64,000 nucleotides of DNA, from positions 39,685,558 through 39,749,557 of the forward strand of contig CM049310.1 of the NCBI GenBank assembly GCA_026874595.1, written 5' to 3'. The stretch comes from Sipunculus nudus. Lineage: Eukaryota; Annelida; Sipuncula; Golfingiida; Sipunculidae. This document shows positions 1 through 10,861 of the stretch, one piece after another (positions within the stretch are counted from its first letter, which is position 1; every line of letters starts with the position of its first letter). The notes beneath the pieces were generated by a model, which did not search any database, had not been told where the DNA came from, and saw only the letters and a list, made by a program, of their open reading frames with translations. A program made the translations under genes and the position numbers.

Positions 1-194
1 ATGAGTAATCTTTACTGGGCTTGCCATACAGAATAAATTGGGTGATATGTCCATATCTTGTTCGAGGTTGTGAAGGTGTATGCGTCTTTCATAATTGTAT
101 ATAAACCACACTCAAGGAAAACATGAAAGGCGTTTTCTTTTATGAATCCACATCTACAGGAAGGATTGTCAATGATGTGACGTTGTGTTAAGTG
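1..194 (-). mobile_element. LINE 3' remnant (zinc-knuckle end of a reverse transcriptase), first half
   Basis: Read on the minus strand this encodes a fragment of the form CRCG-x3-ENA-x-H-x3-L-x-C, the small C-terminal zinc-binding region that follows many LINE reverse transcriptases. Bases 122-205 are closely matched at 4341-4420. The fragment is cut by the LINE insertion at 206-1314 and resumes at 1326. It is a dead remnant; the family (CR1/L2/Jockey-like) is not resolved. Confidence 0.6.
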
Positions 195-205
195 GTAATT
201 TAGAT

Positions 206-1314
206 AATAATGGAAATGTTGTGCCCTTCACCATATATATGACAGAATAGGGGTGTTAAATTGTTAGAGTATATAAAATGGAGGGCAATTTTTCAAAAAG
301 TAAAAAGTTCATGTATGGATCTAGATACAGAGAGGATTAACTCAACGGAAGAAATTTCTAGTTTTACTTTAGGTGAACTTGATAATGGTAAAGTATTAGA
401 TCTAAATTTCTTTAATTAAAAAAAAAAGATTTATGAAATATTGGTCAGCTCAGTAGATTCTACATGTAAACACATTGTCCCAAGAATTTTTAGATTTTGT
501 GATACATTTTATTTAGAAAATATTGACTGGAAAAAAGTCTTTCAGCTAGCATTCAAAGTTTGTATAGATACTAAAACCAGATGTTTTCAGTTTATTGCAC
601 AATATTTCAGCTAATAATTATTGGTTAAACAAATGGGGAATAATAGAAAATAATCTCTGTACATTTTGTCAACTGGAGACTGAGACTGTTGAGCATCTAT
701 ACTGGTCTTGTTCATGTGTTCAACACATTTGGCAGATATCAATAACTATCTATTCAGAATCTGAGCAAAATTATATTCTGGACAAAAATTGATGTAATCT
801 TGGGGAATCTTAATTTTGGTGTTAGTATCAATTTATTCATTATCTTAACCAAGTGTTACATTTATCAGAGCAGGCAACAGAATCAAAATCTATCATTTGA
901 CAGATTAAAAAAATACCTGAATAATATTCGAAATATTGAATTCAGTATATTTGTGCGAAAAGGAAACACAGATCTTTTCTATGACAGGTGGCACTCAATT
1001 AAGGTATAACATTTTGTTGAACTAATTAGAGAAGTATAACATATTATTTACACAAACAGTCATGTAAGTGTATAAAGCTTGTTTTTTTTTTTTTGTTGTT
1101 TTTTTTTAAACTGCTATGGTTATTTGTATATACATAGTAGTATACATCAGTATACTCATGTAAACCCATATATTTTGTCGATTTGTATTGTCTTGCTTAG
1201 TATGTAACGATGTATTTTGTAGTTTTGAACAAACAGGTGTACAGGACAACAAAGAGGAAGATTTTCCTAGTCTATGTATTGTTTTTGGAAATAAAAATTC
1301 ATTTAAAAAAAGTA
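206..1314 (+). mobile_element. 5'-truncated LINE insertion with 11-bp target-site duplication
   Basis: The 11-mer GTAATTTAGAT flanks this block exactly, at 195-205 and 1315-1325. A related copy at about 4341-4517 reads straight through the junction with a single GTAATTTAGAT, so it serves as an empty site. The 3' end is A-rich (ATTTAAAAAAAGTA), as expected of target-primed reverse transcription. The insert carries only the C-terminal end of a LINE ORF2, so it is a 5'-truncated copy of about 1.1 kb. Confidence 0.75.
420..1009 (+). pseudogene. LINE ORF2 C-terminus (L1/Tx1-like), frameshifted
   Basis: Three frames together give the tail of an L1/Tx1-type ORF2. First comes a block around FCDTFYLENIDWKKVF (about 497-590). 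Then follows a zinc-binding segment at 595-792 (LNKWGIIENNLCTFC, then ETVEHLYWSC, then HIW), a C-x2-C...H-x4-C arrangement. A tail at 800-1009 contains INLFIILTKCYIYQSR, typical of the conserved end of this group. Frameshifts and stops separate the blocks, so no protein is made. The family assignment rests on these motifs alone; endonuclease and reverse transcriptase core are absent because of 5' truncation. Confidence 0.7.
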
Positions 1315-1325
1315 GTAATTTAGAT

Positions 1326-1424
1326 TGCTACATTTCAATCTTAATCTTGAATGAAATATTTAACATTTTCTTTTCCCAATGAAATAGTACATAGGTGGTT
1401 TCAAGTTTGTTTATTAACGTCTTT
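1326..1424 (-). mobile_element. LINE 3' remnant, second half (after the insertion)
   Basis: Matches 4421-4517 closely (shared landmarks TTTAACATTTTCTTTTC and GTACATAGGTGGTTTCAAG). It is the continuation of the remnant at 1-194, split by the LINE at 206-1314. Confidence 0.65.
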
Positions 1425-1924
1425 AAAGATTGATTGATTGATTGATATACGTTAATTCCTCCAATATATACATCACAATGTTTCATGTGGACAGAAGGTA
1501 AATTAATATTTCGAAACGCAAATTAATTTTAAAAATATATACATAAATATGCATAAACTAATGTGTACACATACACATATCTAATCTAGTGCATCTAATA
1601 CACCCATACAACATATACACACATACATATAATGAAATACATAATAAAATACCTATATATACATTTACATATATACATACATACATACGTACATACATAC
1701 ACATAAACATAAACATACATATACATACATATAATGAATCGCGACACTATAACAACATGAGCTTCTGACACAGCTAAACTAGTACGCACATGAAATATCG
1801 CTTTACATTATACATTCACGGACCAGAGAATGAAAAATTAATAACAAAGCAAAGGTCTTACTTTAGTTAAGAAGTTAATTTCAGGTAGCATAGTTTTAAC
1901 CAATTGTCTTACGAGTTAAATATT
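1425..1924. other. No gene; low-complexity DNA
   Basis: Holds a short GATT repeat (about 1427-1445) and an imperfect ACAT/ATAC-rich stretch at 1560-1735. The open frames through it are products of the simple sequence. Nothing else supported. Confidence 0.6.
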
Positions 1925-4335
1925 CTAGATTCGATCAATTGAGAAGTAAATAAATTTCGTCCACATATAAAGGAAGATTTCATGAACTCCCTCATCCAGA
2001 ATCAAGTCATCTGGTAGCGGTCAACCAAAAATTAATTTTAACCATAAGCTTATGATCCTCCCTGAGCTTAGAAATAAATGCTTCTGACGAAAAGGTCCTA
2101 ATCCGCTGCCACATCAAATCACGCAGCTCGTCTAATGAATAGCATCCGAAAAGTACGTGTTCAATTTTATCCCGGAACATTGATCCACATAAAATACATA
2201 ATTCCCTGTCAGAAAATTGAAGATTTGGAGTATAAAATACGTGCCAAATACATAAACATAAATAATGAACCTGGAAAAATAAGAGCGACTATCCAGAAGG
2301 GAGACAGGAACAAACAGGCATAACATCGTAAAATGTACGTAGGCGATCATCAATGGAAACATTTTCCACGTGTATAGATTGTTCAAAAGCATTTATTGCT
2401 TGTTTAACAATACTTTTCCATGCTCGTTTACACGGGAATGATCCGGAGTCGAGATAATGCTAAAAATACCCAATAAGTTGTACTTAGTGAGTATGCTCAA
2501 TATATCGCCGACAAAGCTTCTTCTAGCTTGACGTCTGCAAATATGGACATTAAAGAATCGTGAGATTAATATAGATTTACAAATATTGCCATCTGGTAAG
2601 TAACATAGTATACACAGAAATAACAATTCGTGAATGTCAATAATACTTCCCACGCTCGAAAACCCCATCATGGTCAGAACACAGGTAGTGCTGGTACGCT
2701 TTCCGAACCCTTGTGAAATTTTAAGACAAAACTTAAGGAATCGTTCTAAATCTAGATATTCTGATTCAGGAAGACCACACCTCGCAGCCATACAAGGCTC
2801 GCGGTTAAATAACTGAACGTAACAGTTTCCCCATTGTGATAGGATTCAGTTTAGAATCTCCTGCCTATTTCAGACATAAAGGTGGATCTCCCCTTCCTAA
2901 TCGCTTGCTGTAAACGGTCTTTACTACTACTATTGTTGGCCAAAATAACACCCAGGTGTTTCACACTGCAATCTTGACGATTTTTTTATCACCTAAATAC
3001 CAAGATATAGTATTATGAAGAGCGGCTTTTCCAAAAATCACGATTTTAGTTTTGCTTATATTGTAATTAAACCTCCACATTTTCCTGTTATTTTCACAAA
3101 TATCAAGCATGGACTGAAGGGCTCTTGCGGAAGCAGTCAGTAGACAGACATCGTCAGCCTGGGTTGGAGAACCACAGTACAGCCCTTCCCTTCAATAGAC
3201 CAACCACTATTACGCAACTGTTGAAGAAGGCCATTCACGTACACCAGGTACAGCCAAGGTGATAAAATTCCACCCTTTCTCACCGACTGTATACATCGAA
3301 GGGCCTTGAGGTGACGCCACAAACGCGTACTACTTAACGGCAGTTTTGGTACAGATCGTAAAGAATATACCAGAGTTTTCCATTGATCCCCAATTCATTT
3401 AATTTAAATAGAAGACCATCATGCCACACGACACCAAAAGCTTTTGATGTGTCCAAAAACATGCATATAAATGAGAATTGCGCTTGTTATATTAGCTAAT
3501 GCATTCTTAGACAACAAAGGACGCATTCAAACTTGATAGCCCTTTCTGGTACCCAAACTGCATAGCGTCTGAAAAACCAGACAGAGATCCATTTTGAACT
3601 AAGTGCTAGAAGTATCTTCTCACAAAGTTTAGATATACAGGCAGCAAAGTTATACCACGGAAATCGTTAACGTCATACGTTCTTCTGCCACTAACTTTTG
3701 GTATAACCACTATTACTCCAAGTTTTAAAAGTTCAGGGGTGAACTCGCGACAAAACATGGCGGAAAAAGACTATATAGGTGTTTTTTTAAGGAGCGGCCC
3801 CCCAATTCATAATATGCTCATTAGATATATTATCATGATTGCAAGCCTTTCTTTGATCTAGTGTTGCAATGGCCGAGAACACTTCCTCAGAAGTGATGGA
3901 TTCGTCGAGAATGGGGGTCAGGTGCCTGTATTCATTTTTATTTTAGACTTTACTGACTTTTCTATATTTCTTAAATGATCGTCATCGAACTCTGGGCTAT
4001 AAAGAGGGGAGTACTGATCAGAAAAGTGGTCTCTCCATGCATGCAAGATTTCCGTCCGATCACGTAACATTGATCCATTAAATAACAATTCGGACGGCTG
4101 ACAAGACTTCTTGCCGGACCTTTGTTCCATGAAGGGCCAAAAGGTAGCATCATTCTTATCTGCTAGTTTATCGATTTCGTCACAGTCCTGCCTTTCATGT
4201 ATCAGCTTAAGCTTTCGCGGCTTTTTTCTAAATAGCCGTTTGGCCTCTTTATACCTACGGAAGTCAATATCACCAGTGTCATGCGATTTGCCGTTCAATA
4301 ACCACGATTTTCGCATATTTCGCATTTCTTTGTGA
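1925..4335 (-). pseudogene. LINE reverse transcriptase, degenerate, nearly complete 3' two thirds
   Basis: Reading from 4335 downwards, the minus strand gives the linker between endonuclease and RT (FWPFMEQRSG, then GSMLRDRTEILHAWRDHFSD; 4325-3918). The RT domain follows in several frames (FRGITLLP; RKGGILSPWLYLVYVNGLL at 3137-3322; QADDVCLL near 3150), then ALYGCE-like and SQGFGKRT blocks (2393-2791). Last is a terminal zinc-binding segment of the form C-x2-CGS...EHVLFGC near 2100-2200. Many stops and frameshifts. The same family occurs on the plus strand at 44.2-45.6 kb (shared GS(P)xQADDxxLL and ALYGCEL). The 5' endonuclease is not present here. Confidence 0.8.
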
Positions 4336-4340
4336 AAAAA

Positions 4341-4517
4341 ATGAAAGGCGTCTTATATCATAGATCCACATCTACAGGAAGGATTTTAGATGATGTGACG
4401 TTGTGTTAAGTGGTAATTTAGATTCAATCTTAATCTTGTATAGTATATTTAACATTTTCTTTTCTCAATGTAATAGTACATAGGTGGTTTCAAGTTTGTT
4501 AATAAACGTCTTTTAAG
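4341..4517 (-). mobile_element. LINE remnant; empty-site copy of 122-1424
   Basis: Collinear with 122-205 joined directly to 1326-1420. It has only one copy of GTAATTTAGAT and lacks the 1.1-kb insertion, so it shows the pre-insertion state. It directly abuts the LINE ending at 4335. Confidence 0.7.
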
Positions 4518-5240
4518 TGCATGTACACTGTTACTATTTTGTATTTGAGGTTATTCCACTTAGTGATAGTATCGGGTAAGAATGATTTTTGATAAAGTGA
4601 TGTGTTAGCATGAACAGATCATGGTATGTAAATAATGGTATCTTCAGCAGATAATTTAATGTGACTAGTGATGTTGTTTGCAAGATCGTTAACGAATACC
4701 AGGAAGAGGCCCCACAGGTGAATCCTTGTGTCACTCCTTCTGCTGTGTATGCCCAATTAGAAAACTCATGATCCATAATCCATACCTTATCGAAAGCTTT
4801 ACTTATGTCAAGGAACACCGCTCTTACTTCTTTGTTGTTATCAAGTGACTGACAAATATAGATCTACGAGTTGTTAAGTGGTTTTATCGCCTGGTATGAA
4901 GCCTGACTGATGAATCGAGAAACAGGAGTTTGCTACGAGAAAATTATAACTTATTCTGTACAGTATTTTTTCAAAATTTTGCAGATGCAAGGAAATTAAA
5001 GATATTGGTCTATAAGGGATTTGATTTGTCACCTTTTTTATAAACTGGTGTCACCCGCCATCTTTCCATTGTACTCGCAGTTCTTCTGACATTAGGGATG
5101 AGTTAAAAAATCGATAGAGTGGAAAGCTTAGTTCATGTGAACATTCACTTAGTAAGTATGAAGAAATATTATCAGGGCCTGGTGACTTATTCTTATCTGA
5201 TGTATTCTAATGTATTCAACTAGTGTTTTTTATTATTGTT
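4518..5240 (-). pseudogene. Second LINE family, reverse transcriptase remnant
   Basis: Minus-strand frames give SPGPDNISSYLL, YRPISLISLHLQNFEKIL, SGFIPGDKTT, FLDISKAFDKVW, then FLVFVNDLANNI...KLSAEDTIIYI, and a tail of the form YQKSFLPDTITKWNNL. These are RT motifs in order, of the Jockey/CR1-like type with a NYRPISLL-like block and an FADD box degraded to SAED. The catalytic box runs almost directly into the C-terminal tail, so there is also an internal deletion. It is dead, and distinct in sequence from the LINE at 1925-4335. Confidence 0.75.
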
Positions 5241-5323
5241 TGTAAACTATGAAGTGAAATTCCATAATATTTTGTATGGTATATAAGTTTCTGCCGAAAT
5301 TAATATATCACTATTTGTGTGGC

Positions 5324-5324
<1 letters not shown>

Positions 5325-5363
<39 letters not shown>

Positions 5364-5423
5364 TATATCACACTTTCTCGACCTTGTCTCTCTCCCCCCC
5401 CCCCCCCCCACACACACACACAT
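5325..5423. repeat. Compound simple repeat: (TA)n, poly-C, (CA)n
   Basis: Uninterrupted TA run followed by a CT patch, about 15 C residues and a short CA run. Open frames across it are artefacts of the repeats. Confidence 0.9.
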
Positions 5424-5678
5424 TTAAGCACAGGCGCATGCAAGCACAAACAAATGTGACACACACGTTATATTGGATGACAAAAACAGAGGCAACGTCT
5501 CAGGAATATATTATTTATTTTGCCATATATACAGAACAAAAAGTATCAACATAATTATAACATATTATGTGATATATATTAACAGACATATTTACAGACT
5601 TAAGGCATTAACAGTCTATACATATCACAGGCAATATCACAGTTGTGCCGTCCTGGCGTATAAATTATTCATAGTTAT

Positions 5679-6485
5679 TTATAAATCCCTATAGTCCTGA
5701 CCCATGTCCAGGTCACAGATCAAGTCCAAACTGATATCAGGTAAACAGTCCTCCCAGGATCTGAGAGAGAGGATTTCTTCCAAGAACAACCCACTCTCAT
5801 GGCTGCTCTCATTCTCACTTGGCGCATCATTCTGCCGAGACGAACAACACGTTAACTGTGTGATGTTACCATCTGCCGGTAGAGGGCAGCCTCTGTCTGT
5901 CGTCTGATGCACTTCTGCCGTTGCCAACTTCACAAGTAGAGCTGGTTGTGGCGCCCTTTGGCCTCGCTCCTCTTCAAGAAGTCCAGGAAATTTACTGTAA
6001 TCTATGTGATACTCTGATCCGACCTGGACAGAGAGAGGCTGGTCGACCGACACGGAGGGTTCTGTCGTCTGCTCTGTATATGACGTCATCTTGAGCTTCA
6101 CCATGGACTCGTAAGTTGAATGTGTGATGTTACATTCTGCCGGTAGAGGGCAACATCTCCTTGTGTTATGCCCTGCCTCTGTCGGTACCTTCTTCACAAG
6201 AAGAGCTGGTTCTGGCGCCCTCTCCCCTCGCTCCTCTTCAAGAAGTCCAGGGAATTTACTATAATGTATGTGATACTCTGATCCGACCTGGATAGAGAGC
6301 GGATGGTCTACCGGCACGGAGGGTTCTGTCGTCTGCTTTGCATGTGACGTCATCCTGAAGTTCAACAAGGGTTCGTATTGGCTGTAACAGTAATTCCCCA
6401 TGGCGCTCCCGTAATCTTCATAACTGTATGAGTTGTGACAATGCGAGTCACCCTGGAGAAAGTAATCCCTAGAGAAAGATGTCGT
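5679..6485 (-). CDS. 3' exon of an unidentified gene with an 88-residue tandem duplication
   Basis: I do not recognise the family. The minus-strand frame is open from an acceptor (TTATCCTTTGCAG|ACGACA, AG at 6487-6486) to a TAA at 5679, about 268 codons. The product starts TTSFSRDYFLQGD and is rich in S, Y and E. It holds two in-frame repeats of 88 residues (264 bp), each with QTTEPSV-x-VD, PLS-x-QVGSEYHI and YSKFPGLLEEERG, then a CPLPA-x2-NIT segment. The C-terminus is acidic and hydrophobic (SWEDCLPDISLDLICDLD), which could suit a transactivation or docking tail; that is inference. A frame extends upstream to an ATG at about 6524, so a single-exon start is possible, but the strong acceptor favours splicing. 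Frame conservation between the two repeats argues for real coding. The upstream exons and the 5' end are uncertain. Confidence 0.6.
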   Translation of the reverse strand, partial: TTSFSRDYFLQGDSHCHNSYSYEDYGSAMGNYCYSQYEPLLNFRMTSHAKQTTEPSVPVDHPLSIQVGSEYHIHYSKFPGLLEEERGERAPEPALLVKKVPTEAGHNTRRCCPLPAECNITHSTYESMVKLKMTSYTEQTTEPSVSVDQPLSVQVGSEYHIDYSKFPGLLEEERGQRAPQPALLVKLATAEVHQTTDRGCPLPADGNITQLTCCSSRQNDAPSENESSHESGLFLEEILSLRSWEDCLPDISLDLICDLDMGQDYRDL

Positions 6486-6630
6486 CTGCAAAGGATAACA
6501 CCAACTTGACATGAGTAGAGCTGCCATAGTATGCAAATGAAACGTGGTCTTTCAATAGAATGACTATATAATTTCCAGACTTTCGCTGATTTGATCCTTT
6601 TGACCAATCTGCAGGTTTGTCGTGGTGTAC

Positions 6631-6758
6631 GTCTTGAGGTTCTGAGATCATCTGTTGAGGAATGACGGGAGAAGTATCCTTATATGATGGCTGCTGTCTT
6701 GTGAAGTGCTCAGAGTTTGTCACATCCAGCCACTGAGGAAGCGTTGTTTCAAAGAACA
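6631..6758 (-). CDS. Possible upstream exon of the 5679-6485 gene
   Basis: Minus strand, open from a candidate acceptor (TTGTTTGTCCAG, AG at 6760-6759) to a weak donor (CAAGAC|GTACAC, GT at 6630-6629). The peptide contains FFETTLPQWLDVTNSEHFT and ends SEPQD. Splicing to 6485 would be phase-compatible (phase 0) across a 145-bp intron. The donor is not a strong consensus, and the frame stays open past it to 6469, so the boundary is tentative. A further open stretch at 6770-6897 (LTVDKPRSRLNSDNDPALF) may be another exon or a decayed one. Confidence 0.35.
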
Positions 6759-6899
6759 CTGGACAAACAAGTGAGTGTGTTGATAACTCATTAACGGCTC
6801 TTAAAAGAACAAAGAGAGCGGGGTCGTTGTCGCTATTCAGGCGTGACCGTGGCTTGTCCACTGTGAGGACTAGGCGTTTCAGGTGAGAACCAAACAATA

Positions 6900-8040
6900 T
6901 TTGATGTTAATTAATACGACATAACAAGGGACTTACGGTTTGACTGAACTGATGCGTGACCAACTAAGGTGTCTAACTTCATTTTCTGTTGTTAACAAAC
7001 TGTCTTTTATCTTCATTTACTTCAAAGACTAAATTTATACTCCTAAGGAATTACAAGAGATTGACCGATTTAATATTAATAATCAAAATCGGGTGTTCAG
7101 GACCGAATCTGACTTTGCAAATGAAACTTTGTAACCCCCCCCCCCCCCTCTATTCCTGACCAGTTGACACCGATTAAGGTGTTTACGCCCAATGATATTG
7201 TGAGGTCTATTATGCCTGTGCCCAAGGTGTTGGCTTCATCGGCGGATCAGAGGATTAACAATACAGGTAGTCCAGGTGTCTGAATACATTTTAATGCTGT
7301 GGTTCCTGAGCCTTAACCATTCACTGAATACACTTGTGATTTGTATTATCAATTATTTATTGTTTAGCATTGATAAATTTTTTTATTCAGGCAGGCTTGT
7401 GCTTACTGTGTCTTCTCTTTCGGGGGGGCCCTGATAAAACAGTCATAATATAGGGTGTTATAATACCTTTAACCTGTAGGGATTGATAATTATTCTAGAA
7501 AAAGGCTGTTTAAGTGATAAACCTATGTATATATTTGAATTGGAAAGATGAAGTAACCAGTATGGTGTAAATACAAAATTGTTTTGTATGTCAAAGTTAT
7601 CGAAGAGTGATAGAGCACACGTTATCATTATTATTTTGAAAAAAATGATTAACACTTGGCCCCAGTCCACAGGTAAAAACGGTGGAACACTTTCTATTGA
7701 ATTGTAGTAAACACAGATTAATTAGAAAGGAATTCGAGGAATAAGTCGGCCATGTACTAAATATTGATTTCGGTAATTTTACATAAAAAGATAGATTGGT
7801 GTTTTTACTGTCAAACGGCGACGTTGTCAATTTAACTGCAGGATTTGCACCAGAAGCATTTTGTAATCGGCTGTGATGCATCATGATTCATTTCATGTTA
7901 ATCTCACTCACTTCTGGACCATAACATTTAAATTGTGTTATTTAATTGTTGTTTTCAAAGTATAGTGCTTCATAAACCCTAGAGGCTGGATGTGTTAATA
8001 TGTATATTTAAATTGGTGAAAAATATGTACAGGTTGCACT
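6900..8040. other. No gene recognised
   Basis: AT-rich DNA with poly-C at about 7134-7148 and a G run near 7422. The segment about 7600-7680 resembles 8145-8215 (shared AAATGATTAACACTT, GCCCCAG). No convincing coding frame. Confidence 0.5.
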
Positions 8041-8300
8041 TTCGTAAACTACTACTACTACATATTGGTCAAATACCAGAGTGGTTTGACAACTCATTAA
8101 GTCCCCCCTGTAGAACAAAGAGAGCGGGTGTTATCTTAATTATTATTTTCATTGTTATTTATATTTTTATAATTATGGTAAACAAATGATTAACACTTAG
8201 CCCCAGACCACATATTGGAAAAACACCAGGTTCGGTTGATAACTTAATAACTCCTCATAATAGAACAAAGAGAGTGGAAGTGTGCGTGTTACCACTCAGC
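8041..8300. repeat. Two decayed partial copies of the exon-like segment at 6770-6900
   Basis: GAACAAAGAGAGCGG-type sequence preceded by TTGACAACTCATTAA/TTGATAACTTAATAA occurs at about 8085-8130 and 8225-8275, matching 6780-6815. Both also share the CATATTGG-x-AAA-x-ACCAG lead-in with each other. These are degenerate duplicates, not exons: stops interrupt the minus-strand frame. Confidence 0.5.
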
Positions 8301-8699
8301 CGTGACAAGAGCGATTTATTATCGCAAAGAAACGGATTTGGGTTAATTAATGACGCGCCAGAGGCTCCATGGTTTGACGGAGCTGAAGCGTGAAAGGGCA
8401 AATTCTTATGGTCACATAATACAAGTTACAAACTACGTTTGATCTTATCAACGTTGCAACTTGATCTTACAAATGTTTTGTATCAATATTTAGATGTTTG
8501 CTTGTAAGTCAGAGAGCCTTATGCCATATATGACTTGCCTATGGCGTATCCTTATGCAGGGGCGTATTTACCTACGTTTATAATGTTTATAAAAAATCCC
8601 AATTTTGATTACCTTCCCATTCCAAGTCAAGCGCCCCCTCCCCCAGACTTTATCTGTGAAAAAGTGTTAAATATATGTAATATTTATGTTTTTATGACT

Positions 8700-9115
8700 G
8701 TATATTTTATTTTTAAAAGTTTTTTATAATGTTTAATATTTCACATTATTTGAACAATGTTTGATATTTAATTATAATGTTTAATTGCGATATTTTTTCT
8801 TTAAAAATTTTTTATTGTTTAATTATTTTTTTATTTCTATGTCTATTATTATAATGTTTAATTTTTATGTTTAATTATAATTAGGTTTAAATGTTATATT
8901 AAATATTTTAAAATTTGTTAATATTTTAAATAAACATTCCTGTAATTTCATTTTTTAATCATAATGCGTAACTGCGATATTTTTCTCTAATTATATTATA
9001 TTGTTTTTATTAAGTTTTTATAATTATTTTTATTTTTATAATATTCAGTTGTGATTTTTTATGTTAATTATGTAAATATTATAATTGATGTTGCCATAAT
9101 TATGGTTTTTATTTC
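8700..9115. repeat. AT-rich irregular repeat
   Basis: More than 80% A+T by eye, with recurring ATAATGTTTAATT and TGCGATATTTTT words (for example 8777-8800 and 8962-8985). No coding content. Confidence 0.6.
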
Positions 9116-9296
9116 TATCATATATTCCTATACCAGATGTCGGTAACTGGCGTACGGGAGAGAGCTATGATCGCGGGCAAAATAGTAAGGCAATTATTAT
9201 GCAGTCACATTTGGATCGGGGCAGTCAAAGCTCACAAAACTCTAGCCGTGACAACCAGACTCATTAGGCCCTGATATTTGGCTGGTAAGCCTGCTT

Positions 9297-9800
9297 GAGT
9301 CTAACTACAGGCTGTAATGCAAACAATTCTTATTTAATTGATCTTTCATGTTTAACGTTACAGTTCCTAAGGTTGAGTTTACCTTTAAAGCTTGGTCAGA
9401 TCTGACCAAAGTGGTTCAGACCACGATATTCGGCGTTCAGCGCGAGGACGTGACAATCCCATACATATGATGCATGGTACAGATGTGTTGGCTTAATTGA
9501 GAAATAAGTTATAAATTAATGGTCAGTACGTATGGAATTATTAGCATTTACTCTCAAGAAAACAAGATAATTGTTACCACCATCGGCTCATATTTACAGG
9601 CTGGCAAGGCGTGTTGGGAAGGCTTATAAGAGGGTCTATTTTTGGGCGACATTATGAGGGAACCACCATTATTATTAGGTAATTTGCATAGATCCTCCTT
9701 GTAATATGAATGATATTCCCGTTTTGGGTTGTGTCGAATCAGAGGGGAACCCTCACTCCCAGGACTCCGTTAATGGAGGCTGAATGTTCGGGCTTACCTG
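9297..9800 (+). repeat. Dispersed repeat, copy 1 (partner at 53343-53922)
   Basis: Collinear with 53343-53922 through many blocks: AATTCTTATTTAATTG, GACCAAAGTGGTTCAGAC, CGATATTCGGCGTT, ACTCTCAAGAAAAC, GGTTGTGTCGAATC and GAATGTTCGGGCT. Divergence is considerable, so this is an old pair. No terminal repeats were identified and no protein is encoded. Class unknown. Confidence 0.65.
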
Positions 9801-9959
9801 AGTCGTGTAGAAGCGAAGATCGAGGAATGAATCTATGGTAACAGGTCATATCCTGTATCGCATACAAGTTGGCTGCGTCTAGTAACCTGTGTGAGCCATG
9901 CCTGTATTCACGCGGTCAGAAATTGAACAAACATAGGAAGGGATTTACCAATATGCTGA

Positions 9960-10302
9960 TTTAAAATAAACTTCTCTCACTCCTGTTGATGTTGTTAGGA
10001 AGTATACTAAAAAGGCTAAAAATTAGTCTGGTTTACGTTAATTGACAGTGTACCTGTAAGCCATGAGGCGTTTAAGAAATGACGAAATATCTGTATCCTC
10101 AGTTAAACTATTTTATTATAAGTAAATTACCTGTCAAAGCTGTCATATGCTTTTTTTATACTTGTAATCAGTTTTTTTCCCCTTTTTAAACCTTTTATTG
10201 TTATCTTTTATTGTTATCAAATTCAAAGCGGGCTCGGAATGATGCTTATTACCTGAAATGTCAAATTTAGTGTTTAAAACGTGTAAGCACATGTAATTGC
10301 AT
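9960..10302. other. No gene recognised
   Basis: AT-rich sequence with poly-T patches; nothing supported. Confidence 0.5.
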
Positions 10303-10305
10303 TGT

Positions 10306-10346
<41 letters not shown>
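10303..10346. repeat. (TA)n microsatellite
   Basis: About 40 bp of TA. It resumes at 10732-10784, directly on the other side of the TRIM at 10347-10731, so the element sits in a TA tract. Confidence 0.95.
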
Positions 10347-10350
<4 letters not shown>

Positions 10351-10727
10351 ACGAAGACAAATTGTTAAGGGGAAAAATCCTGGGCCAATCCGGGAGTCGA
10401 ACTATGGTCGGTGGCGCACAAGTCCGGCGTACCAACCGAATCGCTAGAAAAGCAAGCTTCACTAGCAGTTCAGTCCGCTTTTAATGGCACCCCCAAGAGT
10501 CACACTTTGGTGAGCTTATTCCCTGGGCCATAAAGTTAAACCGTCACGTTAGACTAGCCCCCATTTTGGGACGAAGGCAAATAAATGACGGGAAAATCCT
10601 GGGTCGAACCCAGGTCGGTGGCGTACAAGTCCGGCGAACCAACCGCTTCGCTAGAAAAGCGAGCTTCACTAGCGAGACAGTTCGGTCCGCTTTTATGGCA
10701 CCCCGTAACACAACAATTTGTCTTCGT

Positions 10728-10731
<4 letters not shown>
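10347..10731 (-). mobile_element. TRIM (miniature LTR element), decayed copy with an inverted tail
   Basis: Same family as the intact copy at 12740-13166. It begins TGTTACGAAGAC and carries two LTR-like stretches, each with the tRNA-like block (the B-box is degraded; GGGTCGAACC at 10601 in the second). An internal segment carries GAGTCACACTTTGGTGAGC. The primer-site region is decayed (ACTAGCCCCCATT at 10552-10564). The distal LTR ends CCCCGTAACA at 10710 but is followed by 21 extra bases (10711-10731) that are the reverse complement of the element's own first bases. The whole unit therefore has perfect inverted ends and is flanked on both sides by ATAT. Confidence 0.75.
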
Positions 10732-10786
<55 letters not shown>

Positions 10787-10861
10787 CACACACATAAATA
10801 TATATATATATATATATTGTTTACGTGAATGTTATTCTGTATTACTGACTAAAGCCGCTAT

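Noticed and set aside
5679-6897. Assignment of the repeat protein to a known transcription-factor family
   Set aside because: The acidic tail is suggestive, but no DNA-binding domain is visible in the exons seen.
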